A DNA stretch of 64,000 bases from an uncultured Eubacteriales bacterium. Lineage in GTDB: Bacteria > Bacillota > Clostridia > Oscillospirales > Acutalibacteraceae. This document shows, piece after piece, positions 1 through 9,210 of this stretch. The notes beneath the pieces were generated by a model, which saw only the letters and a list, made by a program, of their open reading frames with translations, was not told the DNA's origin and searched no databases. The translations under genes and the position numbers were made by a program. Position 1 is the stretch's first letter. Each line of letters starts with the position of its first letter. The DNA lies in the NCBI GenBank assembly GCA_934561055.1, contig CAKTFN010000003.1:124001-188000 (forward strand), written 5' to 3'.

Positions 1-67
1 AGAACTCAAATGCAAACTTGACTTCAGTTGAAACGATTATTTTTTTATGAAAGGCAGGCGTCATTCG

Positions 68-274
68 ATGATCGACCTCAATGTGATACTTTGCAAAGGC
101 TGCTCTTTCTGCATAAAGTTTTGCCCGAAGGGTATTCTCGAACTCGGAAAAGAGCGCAGCAGGCTTGGCTTTTTTTATCCGCATTTGACCGAAAGCGAGA
201 AATGCATTTCATGCGGAATTTGCGCAACGGTTTGCCCCGAAGGCGCAATCGAAATTAAAAAGGAGGCGGAGTAA
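68..274 (+). CDS. korD: 2-oxoacid:ferredoxin oxidoreductase, delta (ferredoxin) subunit
   Basis: Small 68-residue ferredoxin-type protein with two complete CxxCxxCxxxCP motifs (CKGCSFCIKFCP near the N-terminus and CISCGICATVCP near the C-terminus). It should therefore carry two [4Fe-4S] clusters that pass electrons from the catalytic subunits to free ferredoxin. I chose the ATG at 68 because AAAGGCAGG lies about 11 bases upstream. The in-frame ATG at 47 has no ribosome-binding site and would add seven basic residues. Its stop overlaps the next start by one base (TAATG), which shows translational coupling with the alpha subunit. The order delta-alpha-beta-gamma is typical of 2-oxoglutarate and branched-chain 2-oxoacid oxidoreductases. 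Function is cytoplasmic. The operon may start upstream of the window. Confidence 0.9.
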   Translation: MIDLNVILCKGCSFCIKFCPKGILELGKERSRLGFFYPHLTESEKCISCGICATVCPEGAIEIKKEAE

Positions 275-1347
275 TGTCAAAAGTTTTTATGAAAGGCAAT
301 GAAGCCATTGCCGAAGCCGCAGTCAGAGGCGGCTGCCGCTTTTTTGCGGGTTATCCGATTACTCCGCAGAACGAAATTCCCGAATATCTTTCAAGAAGGC
401 TCCCCGAAGTCGGCGGCGTTTTTGTTCAGGGCGAAAGCGAGGTAGCTTCGGTAAACATGGTTTACGGTGCGGCTTCCTCCGGCTGCCGTGCAATGACGAG
501 TTCCTCCGGACCGGGCATCAGCCTTAAAAGCGAAGGTATTTCCTATCTTGCAAGCACAAAGCTCCCCGCCGTAATCGTCAATATCAGCAGAGGCGGCCCC
601 GGACTCGGTTCGATTCAGCCGGCTCAGATGGATTATCTTCAGGCAACAAAGGCGATGGGTCACGGCGGCTTCAGAGTCATGGTTTTTGCTCCGGCAACCC
701 TCCAAGAAGCGGTTGATTTGACATACAACGCCTGGGAATACGCAGAGCGTGACCGCAACCCGGTTCTCATTCTCATGGACGGCTGTCTCGGTGCAATCAT
801 GGAGCTTGTCGAACTTCCGGAATTCAAGGAAACCCACCGTGAAGGAACGAAGAACTGGTCGCTGATGAGAACCGACGGAGAAAAAAGAGATCCCCGCCTT
901 CTCACCCCGTATCTTCCGGAATTCCTTCTTGAGCAGGACAACATCGCAAGAGGAAAAATATACAAAAGCTGGGAAGAAAATGACGTTAAGGTTGAAGAAT
1001 TCATGCTTGACGACGCAGAGTACGTCATTGTTGCTTACGGAATTTCAGCCCGCGTTTCAAAGGAAGCGATTCTTCGCCTTCGTGAAGAGGGTTACAAGGT
1101 CGGCATGATTCGTCCGATAACTCTCTATCCCTTCCCGAAAAAGAGCCTTCAAAGCCTCGATTACAGCCGTGTTAAAGGCATCATCGACATTGAGCTTGCA
1201 ATCCCCGCTCAGATGCGTGACGACATTGCACTCGAGGTCAAAGACAGAGCACCGATTTTCACCTACGGACGTTCGGGCGGTATTCTTCTTGATGACGAAA
1301 GTACTTATGAAGCAATCAAAAAAATCGTTACGGGAGGTGCAAAATAA
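274..1347 (+). CDS. korA: 2-oxoacid:ferredoxin oxidoreductase, alpha subunit (KorA/VorB type)
   Basis: A 357-residue alpha subunit of a four-subunit 2-oxoacid:ferredoxin oxidoreductase. This enzyme oxidatively decarboxylates a 2-oxoacid to an acyl-CoA and reduces ferredoxin, or runs in reverse for carboxylation. The N-terminal pyrimidine-binding domain is clear, with KGNEAIAEAAVRGGCRFFAGYPITPQNE at residues 6-33 including the GYPITP signature. Next come a GESEVASVNMVYGA stretch and the TSSSGPGISL motif. The domain II region with VIVAYG and GMIRPITLYPFP follows. Its length matches the VorB/KorA class rather than fused pyruvate enzymes. It overlaps both neighbours by one base. The sequence alone does not settle whether the substrate is 2-oxoglutarate or branched 2-oxoacids. 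Confidence 0.9.
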   Translation: MSKVFMKGNEAIAEAAVRGGCRFFAGYPITPQNEIPEYLSRRLPEVGGVFVQGESEVASVNMVYGAASSGCRAMTSSSGPGISLKSEGISYLASTKLPAVIVNISRGGPGLGSIQPAQMDYLQATKAMGHGGFRVMVFAPATLQEAVDLTYNAWEYAERDRNPVLILMDGCLGAIMELVELPEFKETHREGTKNWSLMRTDGEKRDPRLLTPYLPEFLLEQDNIARGKIYKSWEENDVKVEEFMLDDAEYVIVAYGISARVSKEAILRLREEGYKVGMIRPITLYPFPKKSLQSLDYSRVKGIIDIELAIPAQMRDDIALEVKDRAPIFTYGRSGGILLDDESTYEAIKKIVTGGAK

Positions 1348-2090
1348 TGGAATACAAAAGACCTTCATGCCTCAAGGGTACGCCGAGCGGCTTCTGCCCC
1401 GGCTGTATGCATTCGCTCGCAACGAAAATCATCGCAGAAGTTGTTGACGAACTCGGTCAGCAGGAAAACTGCGTTCACGTTGTTCCCGTCGGTTGCTCAA
1501 CGCTCAATATGCTTTACTGGAACGGCGACATGGTCGGAGCCGCTCACGGACGTGCTCCCGCAGTTGCAACGGGATTCAAACGAACAAATCCCGACCGCCT
1601 TGTTTTTGCCTATCAGGGTGACGGCGACCTTGCCGCAATCGGCCTTGCCGAAATCATGGGTGCGGCGAACAGAGGCGAAAACTTCACCGTTATTTTTGCA
1701 AACAACCAAACCTACGGAATGACCGGCGGCCAGATGGCACCGACAACGCTCATCGGCCAGAAAACAACAACCACTCCCTACGGCCGCGACCCGAAGGAAA
1801 CGGGCTATCCGATGAAGATGTGCGAAATTATTTCAACGCTTGAAGCTCCGGTTTTCGTTGCAAGATATGCGCTCAACTCCCCGAAGGGTATCATGGACGC
1901 AAAAAAAGGAATCAAAAAGGCCTTTGAGCTTCAGCTTTCCGGAAAAGGGTTCACCTTCATTGAGCTTCTCATGAACTGCCCGACGAACTGGGGCATGACT
2001 CCGCTTCAAACGCTCGATTACATGAACACGAACACGATTCCTTATTTTGTTCCGGGCATATACAAAGACAAGGAGGCGCAAGAGAAATGA
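1347..2090 (+). CDS. korB: 2-oxoacid:ferredoxin oxidoreductase, beta (TPP-binding) subunit
   Basis: A 247-residue beta subunit that binds thiamine pyrophosphate and the proximal [4Fe-4S] cluster. Cys17 and Cys20 (FCPGC) and Cys50 (VGCS) match three of the family's usual cluster ligands. The TPP/Mg motif begins at residue 91 (GDGDLAAIG) and is completed by the Asn pair in FANNQTYGMTGGQ. The enzyme forms the active site together with the alpha subunit in the cytoplasm. It starts on the A of the korA stop and overlaps the korC start by four bases, so the subunits are translationally coupled. Nothing appears truncated. Confidence 0.91.
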   Translation: MEYKRPSCLKGTPSGFCPGCMHSLATKIIAEVVDELGQQENCVHVVPVGCSTLNMLYWNGDMVGAAHGRAPAVATGFKRTNPDRLVFAYQGDGDLAAIGLAEIMGAANRGENFTVIFANNQTYGMTGGQMAPTTLIGQKTTTTPYGRDPKETGYPMKMCEIISTLEAPVFVARYALNSPKGIMDAKKGIKKAFELQLSGKGFTFIELLMNCPTNWGMTPLQTLDYMNTNTIPYFVPGIYKDKEAQEK

Positions 2091-2632
2091 AAAAATCGCT
2101 GATCTTTTCCGGCGCCGGCGGACAGGGCGTTGTTTCGGCCGGAATGATGACCGCAAAAGCGGCCGTTGAAGGCGGAAAATTTGCAACCTTCCTTCCGGAA
2201 TACGGTCCCGAACAGCGCGGCGGAAGCGCAAAATGCACCGTTGTCATTGATGACACGGCAGTCGTTTCTCCGCTCGCAAAAAAATGCGACGTTCTCGTTT
2301 GCATGAACGAACAGTCGTTTTCAAAATTCAACGACAGACTCAAGGAAGGCGGGGTTCTTCTCCTCAATTCAAACAGAGTCACAAGCAAAGTTGAACGAAG
2401 CGACGCAGAGGTGATTGCCCTCCCCGTTGACGACATTGCGCTTCAAATCGGAAGCCCGAAAACCGCAAACATTGTCATCATCGGCGCACTCATCGGCGCA
2501 ACAAACATTATTACCGAGGACGAATTTCTTGACAGTCTCAGGAAAAAATTTGCTTCAAAAGCTCCGGCAATCATGGAAATGAATACCGCTGCTCTCAAGA
2601 AGGGAATCGAATTCGGAAAAAAATTCACCTGA
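2087..2632 (+). CDS. korC: 2-oxoacid:ferredoxin oxidoreductase, gamma subunit
   Basis: A 181-residue gamma subunit (POR_N/KorC-type catalytic domain). It opens with the characteristic glycine-rich FSGAGGQGVVSAGMM (residues 6-20) and continues with the LPEYGPEQRGGSAKC segment, both diagnostic of this family. It completes the CoA- and TPP-dependent oxidoreductase with korDAB. It starts four bases before the korB stop (ATGA overlap). It is the last gene of the operon: a strong hairpin terminator follows 20 bases after the stop. Confidence 0.91.
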   Translation: MKKSLIFSGAGGQGVVSAGMMTAKAAVEGGKFATFLPEYGPEQRGGSAKCTVVIDDTAVVSPLAKKCDVLVCMNEQSFSKFNDRLKEGGVLLLNSNRVTSKVERSDAEVIALPVDDIALQIGSPKTANIVIIGALIGATNIITEDEFLDSLRKKFASKAPAIMEMNTAALKKGIEFGKKFT

Positions 2633-2652
2633 TTTAAAATTCATACAAGTCA

Positions 2653-2685
2653 AAAACGGTATTGCGTCAAAAGCAATACCGTTTT
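2653..2685 (+). terminator. Intrinsic terminator of the kor operon
   Basis: Perfect 13-bp inverted repeat (AAAACGGTATTGC and its complement) around a seven-base loop, followed by CATTTT, 20 bases downstream of korC. Confidence 0.85.
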
Positions 2686-2710
2686 CATTTTGAAAAAGAG
2701 CAAACAAAAG

Positions 2711-2736
2711 GGGCTTTCCGATTTTTCGGAAAGCCC
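2711..2736 (-). terminator. Intrinsic terminator of the Cys-repeat protein gene
   Basis: Perfect 10-bp stem GGGCTTTCCG/CGGAAAGCCC with a six-base loop, 15 bases past the stop of the minus-strand gene. On the minus strand it is followed by CCTTTTGTTTG. Confidence 0.8.
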
Positions 2737-2751
2737 GGTTGATATTTGCAA

Positions 2752-5700
2752 TCAATAATGCGTTGCACCGCAGGCGCAGCCTTTTCCGATTTTGAAGAGT
2801 TTCCAGAAGAAGAGAAGAATCTTATACTTAAACTTCATGAGCGGGAACTGCTTATGACAAATGCAGTTGCAGTTGAGGTCGGTACTGTGCTTGATCTCTT
2901 TTCCGCACATATCGCACTTTCCGTCGTTGTCGCCGTCGTAATGCGGTTTAACAACGGTTTCCTGCTTTTTGAGAACCTTTCCGCAACGGGCGCAGTGGCT
3001 TCCTTCGGAAAGTCCGTCCTTTGTGCAGGTGGCCGGAACGGCCGGGTCAACAACAGCGTCATGGCCGAGAGCGTCAATCTCTCTCGTTTTCGTTTTGTCG
3101 CAACGGGTGCAGGTGAGGGTTTCGATGCCCTTCTTCGTGCAGGTCGGGTTTTTGGTAACAACCCATTCGCCGCTCCAATCGTGGCCGAGAGCGTGAACGA
3201 TCGAGCCCTTCCTTACCGTTCCGCAAGCCGTGCAAACATAAGTTGAAAAACCGTCGTCAATGCAGGTTGCGGTGCATTCGGTAACTTCAAAGTTATGCTC
3301 CTTCATCGGGATAACTTCTTCTTCGTAGATATATCCGCAACCGTTTGTGCATTCCTTGTGTCTCTTTCCGGTTTCGGTGCAGGACGCTTCTTTGTCAATA
3401 ATCCAGTCGCTTTCAACGTGGCTGAGCTTTCTGAGCGGCTTTGTGATTATTACGTTGCAACCGTCGTTGAGACACTTTCTTTCGGCCTTTCCGGCCTTCG
3501 TGCAGGTTGCTTCCTCAACAACCGTCCATTCGCCCCATCTGTGACCGAGGGCGCTGTTGCGAACGGTTTCCTCCTTCGTGTTTTCACAGCGAACATCGTT
3601 GCCGTCGGCATTCTTGAAGGTATGGACGCAACGATATTCACGAACCTCGTCGCCCGTGCAGGTTGCAGCCGTCTTTACGGTGTAATCGTTTTTGTCATAT
3701 TCGTGTCCGAGAGCGGAGTGAGCGACTTCCCTGATGTTTGTCGCCTCTGCACAAACGTCGCATACTGCCTCTTCCTTTGCGTTTTCGGCGCAGGTTGCGT
3801 CGGAAATCTTTGTGTAGGTTGTGAAAACGTGGTTGTTTGTCTTTTCTGTTTCCGTTCCGGGGGTCACGATTGCACCGCAGGCAATGCAGACGGTGTTTCC
3901 GCTGAAGCCCTTTTCGGCGCAGGTTGCGGGAATGACGCTATCCTTGTCAAGCTCGGTATTGATATGACCGGTTGCCGGAATAATTTCTTCGGATCTTACG
4001 CTTTCGTTGTTGCAGACGTCACAGTAAACAATGCGCTTTCCGTCTTCGGTGCAGGTTGCGTCCTGAATTTCGGCAACAAAATGGTGAGCCTTTCCTTCAA
4101 CGTGAACCTTTGAAGCTTCGTCAACATAGCCGCAGAATTCGCACTTTCTTATCTTATAATAGCCGGCGTTGCAGTTTGCTTCGTCGCCGTCGTCACCGGG
4201 AAGAATTTCCCATTTATAGCTGTGAGCAAAAGGTTCAACGGTCTTTTCTTCCTTTGCGTCGCATGTCACGGTTTTATAGGAAACAATATTTCCGTCTTCG
4301 TCACGAACGGGAATTTTGAACTCGTTTTCGCAGTGTCTTTCAAACTTTCCGCCGTTTGTGCAACTTGCTTCTTCACCGACTGCGGTCCATTCGGACCACT
4401 TGTGTCCGGTTGCGGTTTCGGGAGCGGGAAGGGTTGATTTTTCCGTGCAGCGAGCCATAATCGGATTTCCGTTTTCGTCAAGCTCTCCGGTCGGGAATTC
4501 GTTTTCGCACTGTGCGGTTCTTGTTCCGTCTTTGGTGCAGGTTGCGTCGTTGTTATAGCTGTAATCCCAGTTCCTGAAATGATGACCGAGAGCCGAACCT
4601 TCGTCGGGAACGTTTTCGGTAACAGTTCCGCAACCGTACATACAATAAGCGTGCTTTGTTCCGTCCGTTGTGCAGGTTGCGTTTGAGTCGGAAATCCACG
4701 TCACATATTTATGCGGCTGAGTTGAACCGGGATCGGGAACAGTCTTTTTCGCCGAGCAGCCTTCGTTTTTGCAAGTTGCGGTCTTTGTTCCGTCACGAAG
4801 GCAGGTTCCGTCGTTGTTTGAAACATAAAGCTCGCTTTCCGTCACCGGATCGGGGAAATTATGTTCAAGTCTTGAGCCGTAATCACGAACGGTATCGGTC
4901 GCTTCGCATTGAACCGCATCCGAGCCGTCGCTCTTTCCGTTATGGCAGAAGTTGACGCACCTTGCGGTTTTTGTTCCGTCATTCTGGCAGGTTGCGTTTC
5001 CGTCGGAAACATACTCGCCGAAGACGTGCGGCTTGAGAACGCCCTTGTCAACGGCAACGTCGGTTTCACCGCAACGAAGGCAGGTTCCGTGCTTTGTTCC
5101 GTAATCACAACAGGTTTCGGTGTCTTCGTCATGAATCCATTCAAGAACGTTGTGGCCGAGTTTTGTGTTCAAAACGGTATATTCTTTTTCCGCCTTCATG
5201 CAACGGTCGCAGACGATGACGATAACTTCGTCTTCCGTGCAGGTTGCTTCCTTTTCGACTCTGACTTTGATTTTCTTGTCGTAGACGTGGCTGAGAGCCG
5301 TACCCGGAACTTCACGGGTGTTTTCAAATCCGCAGCGTGAGCATTTTCCGGTTTCGGTTCCGTTCTTTTCGCAAGCTTCGTCGCCGTTATATTTATAATC
5401 CGTAAAATCATGGCCGAGCATTGTGTTTTCAATGTCGATTGTGTTCGTCTTTGTGCAATCCTCATGAACGCAGGAAGCGGTCTGCTTTGCGTTTTCGGTG
5501 CAGGTTGCGTCTTTGGTTTTTGTGTATTCGCCCCATTCATGGCCGAGAGCCGAAATCTCTCTGTTTGCGAGCGATTCTCCGCAACCTTCACGGCCGCAGA
5601 TGAGGTCCTCTCTGCCCTTCTGTTCGCACTTTGCCGCAACGGTAACCTTCCATGTTGCGTTGTCGCTGTCATGGCCGAGAGCCGAAAGGACTTCAACGGT

Positions 5701-7485
5701 TTCCTTTGCATTGCAGCCTTCGTGCTTGCAGGGATGATAAACAAGGCCGTCCTTTACGCAGGTCGGTTCAATTCTCAAAGTTACGCTTTCGTCATACTCA
5801 TGGCCGGTTCTCGGACGGATTCTCTTTTCTGTATGAGAAGCGTTGTGAGAGCAGGTGCGAACTTCTTCACCGTCGGTTTCGCAGGTTTCATGCGTTGTGA
5901 TTACCCATTCGCCGTAATCGTGGCCGAGTTTCGGAACAACAACGCCGTTTCTTCCGCCGAAATCCACGTCGAAGGATTCGCAACGGATACATTTGTGATA
6001 TTCACGTCCGTCCTGTGTGCAGGTTGCTTCGGGTGATTGATAGATGTTTGAATAATCATGGCCGAGTCTTTCAACCTGTCTTCTTTCAATGTAACCGCAG
6101 CCTTCACGGTCGCAGACATAAACAGCCGTTCCGCCGCTTTCGCACTTTGCGGTTGTTCCGTTTTCGGAAAGCTTCATGTCGTGGCCGAGAGCCGGAACGA
6201 AGTCATAATTTCCGTCCTGTCCGCAGACGCTGCAGTGACCGTAGCTGTATCCCTTTTCGGTGCAGGTCGGTTCCGTAATCTTTTCAAGAACATATTTATG
6301 GGGAGCGAGAGGACGTTCTTCGGTCTTGGTATATCCGCAGACTTCGCATTCATAAAAGATTGAGCCGTTGACCGTGCATGAAGATTCTGTTCTTCCGGTT
6401 TCCTTCCACTTGTGCTCTTCGGCTTTGTATTTTGAATAAAACGGTGTGTCCTTCTTAATCGGAGCGAGAGCCGGTTCCCAACCGTCAAAAAGGTAATGGC
6501 GGCTTTCGTCCTTATCCCGAACGGTTTCCATATGCGGTTCTTCCGGTGCTCCGTAATTATAATAGCAACTGTACTCGCCGACATACTTGTCTTTTCCGTT
6601 ATATCTGTCATAGAACGTTGCCATATAGGTGCAGTTAGTGATCTTAATCGGAACAACGCTTGACTTTGCGTTTCCACAGTATGCGTTGACGTAAAGCGTT
6701 CTTTCAAAGCCGGTTCCGTTGTTTGAAACCCAGTCTTTGATTGAATTTGAAATTCCGAGCTTCAACGTGTCGTTTCCGTCGGTCGAAGAAAGGGCAACTC
6801 CGTGAATAGAAGTGTCAGAAGCGTTTCTCGCTTCGTTGGTTGCGCCGTATGCGTATGAAGGCTCCTGATACCATTCAACGCCGTACTGGTCATAAACCGT
6901 TGCGGAATTTGACTGTACCGTTTCCGCTCCGCTTTTCGGAACGGTGAGCTTTTTTTGATTGTCGTTCCAGCTCCAGGTAACTCTGTTCGGATAAGGGTAG
7001 TTTCTGATATTGTGTACTCCGCAGGCAAAATGAACGTTACCGCTGAACTTTGTTTCACCGTTTCCGACCCAATTTCCGTTGACATAAACGTCGATTTTGA
7101 ACTTTCCGTCTCCGGTCCATGTGCTCTTATAGCCCTTAATTTCAAAATATGTCGGAAAACCGGAATAGCTTCTTTCAAACAATGTTGTGACCGTATTTCC
7201 ATCTGTTCCGTTCCATGTGGTTTTAAACATGCCCGACTTGTTTCCGATGCTTCCGGAATCACGAGCTTCTTCTCCGGTTCCGTTGTTCTTCTTGTAAGTC
7301 AGATTCCAGCTTGTGTCCTTGTTGGCAAAACCGTTCATGCAGGTGACAACAACCTTGATGGTATAATTACCCGCAGTTGCGGCGGTTGCCTTTTCCGGCG
7401 CAAAGAACACCCATGCCGTCACAAGCAGAAGTGCCGCCATAAAGACGGAAAGAATCTTTTTACCGGTTTTTAATGTTTTTTTCAT
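2752..7485 (-). CDS. Very large secreted protein with about 26 Cys-rich repeats and a C-terminal Cys/aromatic tail
   Basis: 1577 residues. A signal peptide comes first (KKTLKTGKK, a hydrophobic stretch, then a likely cut after KATA near residue 36). About 300 residues of beta-rich sequence follow, ending in an InlB-repeat-like segment (LFDGWEPALAPIKK). The rest is a run of about 26 imperfect repeats of 40-60 residues: an ATCTxxG core, then CxxCG or CxxxGC, and an ALGHxW/Y boundary. Each repeat carries 3-5 Cys or His residues, so a small metal-binding or disulfide fold is possible. The last 39 residues form a compact tail (CNCICHK, an FFWKLFK helix, CACGATHY) shared with the CHAP protein at 29412. 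RBS AAAGGAG precedes the ATG. A surface or adhesive role is inference; I do not recognise the whole protein. Confidence 0.85.
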   Translation of the reverse strand: MKKTLKTGKKILSVFMAALLLVTAWVFFAPEKATAATAGNYTIKVVVTCMNGFANKDTSWNLTYKKNNGTGEEARDSGSIGNKSGMFKTTWNGTDGNTVTTLFERSYSGFPTYFEIKGYKSTWTGDGKFKIDVYVNGNWVGNGETKFSGNVHFACGVHNIRNYPYPNRVTWSWNDNQKKLTVPKSGAETVQSNSATVYDQYGVEWYQEPSYAYGATNEARNASDTSIHGVALSSTDGNDTLKLGISNSIKDWVSNNGTGFERTLYVNAYCGNAKSSVVPIKITNCTYMATFYDRYNGKDKYVGEYSCYYNYGAPEEPHMETVRDKDESRHYLFDGWEPALAPIKKDTPFYSKYKAEEHKWKETGRTESSCTVNGSIFYECEVCGYTKTEERPLAPHKYVLEKITEPTCTEKGYSYGHCSVCGQDGNYDFVPALGHDMKLSENGTTAKCESGGTAVYVCDREGCGYIERRQVERLGHDYSNIYQSPEATCTQDGREYHKCIRCESFDVDFGGRNGVVVPKLGHDYGEWVITTHETCETDGEEVRTCSHNASHTEKRIRPRTGHEYDESVTLRIEPTCVKDGLVYHPCKHEGCNAKETVEVLSALGHDSDNATWKVTVAAKCEQKGREDLICGREGCGESLANREISALGHEWGEYTKTKDATCTENAKQTASCVHEDCTKTNTIDIENTMLGHDFTDYKYNGDEACEKNGTETGKCSRCGFENTREVPGTALSHVYDKKIKVRVEKEATCTEDEVIVIVCDRCMKAEKEYTVLNTKLGHNVLEWIHDEDTETCCDYGTKHGTCLRCGETDVAVDKGVLKPHVFGEYVSDGNATCQNDGTKTARCVNFCHNGKSDGSDAVQCEATDTVRDYGSRLEHNFPDPVTESELYVSNNDGTCLRDGTKTATCKNEGCSAKKTVPDPGSTQPHKYVTWISDSNATCTTDGTKHAYCMYGCGTVTENVPDEGSALGHHFRNWDYSYNNDATCTKDGTRTAQCENEFPTGELDENGNPIMARCTEKSTLPAPETATGHKWSEWTAVGEEASCTNGGKFERHCENEFKIPVRDEDGNIVSYKTVTCDAKEEKTVEPFAHSYKWEILPGDDGDEANCNAGYYKIRKCEFCGYVDEASKVHVEGKAHHFVAEIQDATCTEDGKRIVYCDVCNNESVRSEEIIPATGHINTELDKDSVIPATCAEKGFSGNTVCIACGAIVTPGTETEKTNNHVFTTYTKISDATCAENAKEEAVCDVCAEATNIREVAHSALGHEYDKNDYTVKTAATCTGDEVREYRCVHTFKNADGNDVRCENTKEETVRNSALGHRWGEWTVVEEATCTKAGKAERKCLNDGCNVIITKPLRKLSHVESDWIIDKEASCTETGKRHKECTNGCGYIYEEEVIPMKEHNFEVTECTATCIDDGFSTYVCTACGTVRKGSIVHALGHDWSGEWVVTKNPTCTKKGIETLTCTRCDKTKTREIDALGHDAVVDPAVPATCTKDGLSEGSHCARCGKVLKKQETVVKPHYDGDNDGKCDMCGKEIKHSTDLNCNCICHKQFPLMKFKYKILLFFWKLFKIGKGCACGATHY
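2755..2871 (-). other. C-terminal Cys/FFWKLFK/CxCGAxHY tail
   Basis: Codes for the last 39 residues of the Cys-repeat protein. In order it has CNCICHK, about ten residues, a hydrophobic/basic helix ending FFWKLFK, and CACGATHY at the very C-terminus. The tail at 30447-30551 has the same order and spacing. I do not recognise it as a known sorting signal. Confidence 0.6.
2872..6417 (-). repeat. Tandem Cys-rich protein repeats (about 26 copies)
   Basis: DNA encoding the repeat array of the 1577-residue protein. On the plus strand the recurring words are GTGCAGGTTGCGTC (reverse of the CNATC core) and TGGCCGAGAGC (reverse of the ALGH boundary). The copies vary in length and sequence, so they are old divergent repeats rather than recent duplications. 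The outer limits are approximate. Confidence 0.75.
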
Positions 7486-7537
7486 CTTAAAATCTCCTTT
7501 CTTTCGCTATAAAAATAACTACTGTAATCCACTTATT

Positions 7538-7566
7538 ATGATACTTCAAATATTTCCATACGTCAA
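7538..7566 (-). promoter_or_regulatory. Sigma-A promoter of the Cys-repeat protein gene
   Basis: On the minus strand TTGACG, a 17-base spacer and TATCAT, 53 bases upstream of the ATG at 7485. The remaining AT-rich gap up to 7719 shows nothing else. Confidence 0.55.
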
Positions 7567-7719
7567 ACAAATTTTGTCAAAAAAATTAATTTTGTATAAA
7601 CAAACAAAACACGGATATTCCGTTTATGCAACTTTTCCAACAAGTATTCGGTCTTTTTCGACATTTATTTATTCTTTGTTTACTTGAAAAAGTCTCGGAT
7701 GCTTTTCCTTTTTCATTTC

Positions 7720-7748
7720 TTGCTTTTTGGCTTCCTCTGTGATAAAAT
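7720..7748 (+). promoter_or_regulatory. Sigma-A promoter of the metallophosphoesterase gene
   Basis: TTGCTT, a 17-base spacer and TAAAAT, with the GAGGGAG ribosome-binding site 22 bases downstream of the -10 box. Confidence 0.55.
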
Positions 7749-7782
7749 TATCTTGCTTAAAGCAATGAAAGAGGGAGAATTT

Positions 7783-9207
7783 ATGAAAAGAAAAACCTGC
7801 TCGCTTCTGCTTGCGCTTGCGCTGCTTTTTTTGATTCCGGCTCAGGCTCTTGCATTGAGCGAGAATGATTGGAACGCCTATTGGAAAAGCAAAGAAAGAT
7901 ACGCTTCGGTTTATGTTTCGCCCGGCCACAAGGAAAGCGAACGCTTTTTCACATGGTACGGAAAAGAGGAGGGAGAAGGCACTGTTACCCTCAAAGGAAA
8001 AAACGGCGAAAAAACATTTTCCGCAAAAAGCGAAAAGACGCCCCAAGGCGACTGCATATATAAAGTATATGCTTTCGGCCTTGAAAATGACGAATATTCA
8101 TACATATGCCGCAGCGGGGGATTTTCTTCCGAAGAACGGACAATCACCGTTTCGGACAAGTCGGATTTTTCAGCCTTATACGTCACCGACGTGCACATGA
8201 CCGCTTCGGACGGAGAAGAAAAGCTCAAAAGTCATGCGCTCTCCTTCGGCAATACGGTTGAAAAAGCAAAGAACGAATACGGCGCATCGCTCATTCTTTC
8301 CGCAGGCGACCAGGCAACGAAGGGGCTTCGTGACGAATACTCGGCTTTTGTTTCGTCTCCGGCTCTCAAGACAATGACAACGGCTCTTTCCGTCGGAAAC
8401 CACGACAGAAAAGGTGCGGATTACAAAACCTTCGCAACGCTTCCGTATGAAAGCTATCCGGGAATCAAAAGCTACGTCGGCCGTGACTATTGGTTCGTAA
8501 AAGGCAACGTTCTTTTTCTGATGATTGACTCAAACTGCCCCGACGCCGGCGCTCACAGAAGCTTCATGCAGTCCGCCGTTTTGAAAAACAAAGACGTAAA
8601 ATGGCGTGTTGTTGTGATGCACCACGACCTTTTCGGCGGAAGACTCGCCCACCGGGAAAACGAAAACCGCCTTCTTCGCCTTCTTTATGTTCCGCTCATG
8701 GACGAATTTGACGTTGACCTTGTTCTCACCGGCCACAGCCATTATTACACACGTTCAAACGTCATCAAAGGCGGAATTTCAACGCTCAAAACAAAAGACC
8801 TTTCTTCCGTTTCAAATGCGAACGGAACAATTTACATGACCTCCGGTTCATTCACAACGAACACAAGAGCCGCCGAAAGCACGGAAATTCCGCCGCTCGG
8901 AAACCGTGTCGGTTTTGATTATCTCACCGCTGAGGGAATTTTCAACATTCTTTCCTTCAGTGAAAACAGCATCAAAATCAGTTCTTTCACCGTTTCGGGA
9001 GAAGAACCGTTCAGCGAATTCACGATTGAAAAAACCGAAAAGCGTTCTCCGATTCGGCTGAAACCCGCTCCGCTTTGGAACGGTTTCGCCCGTTCGGTCA
9101 GCAGAATTGCCGCCGTTTTCAACAATATCGCAATGGCAGACGAGCTTAAAAACAAGTGCGGTCTTGAAATAGACATGAGACAGGCAATTTTCGGCTGTGA
9201 CAAATAA
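7783..9207 (+). CDS. Secreted calcineurin-like metallophosphoesterase
   Basis: 474 residues from the ATG at 7783, which has GAGGGAG six bases upstream. Starting further upstream would bury the signal peptide. An N-terminal signal peptide (KRKTCSLLLALALLFLIP, likely cut after AQALA) exports it. A beta-sandwich region (residues ~25-125, purple-acid-phosphatase-like N-domain) precedes the catalytic domain. The metal ligands appear in family order: DVH (~135), GDQ (~175, Gln in place of the usual xxxD context), GNHD (~205), MHHD (~281) and GHSHYY (~316). Expected activity is extracellular hydrolysis of phosphomonoesters or diesters; the substrate cannot be told. Transcribed alone, with a terminator-like hairpin at 9301-9332. 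Confidence 0.85.
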   Translation: MKRKTCSLLLALALLFLIPAQALALSENDWNAYWKSKERYASVYVSPGHKESERFFTWYGKEEGEGTVTLKGKNGEKTFSAKSEKTPQGDCIYKVYAFGLENDEYSYICRSGGFSSEERTITVSDKSDFSALYVTDVHMTASDGEEKLKSHALSFGNTVEKAKNEYGASLILSAGDQATKGLRDEYSAFVSSPALKTMTTALSVGNHDRKGADYKTFATLPYESYPGIKSYVGRDYWFVKGNVLFLMIDSNCPDAGAHRSFMQSAVLKNKDVKWRVVVMHHDLFGGRLAHRENENRLLRLLYVPLMDEFDVDLVLTGHSHYYTRSNVIKGGISTLKTKDLSSVSNANGTIYMTSGSFTTNTRAAESTEIPPLGNRVGFDYLTAEGIFNILSFSENSIKISSFTVSGEEPFSEFTIEKTEKRSPIRLKPAPLWNGFARSVSRIAAVFNNIAMADELKNKCGLEIDMRQAIFGCDK

Positions 9208-9210
9208 AAA

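Noticed and set aside
3295..6363. Long plus-strand open frames opposite the Cys-repeat gene (for example 3295-4113 and 5410-6036)
   Set aside because: They are mirror frames of the biased codons in the minus-strand gene; no ribosome-binding sites, and their Phe/Val/Cys-rich sequence just reflects the repeats.
2950..6400. Evenly spaced GTGCAGGTTGCG-like words resembling a CRISPR array
   Set aside because: The words are the ATC core of protein repeats in a single long frame. Spacing varies, repeats are imperfect, and there are no cas genes.
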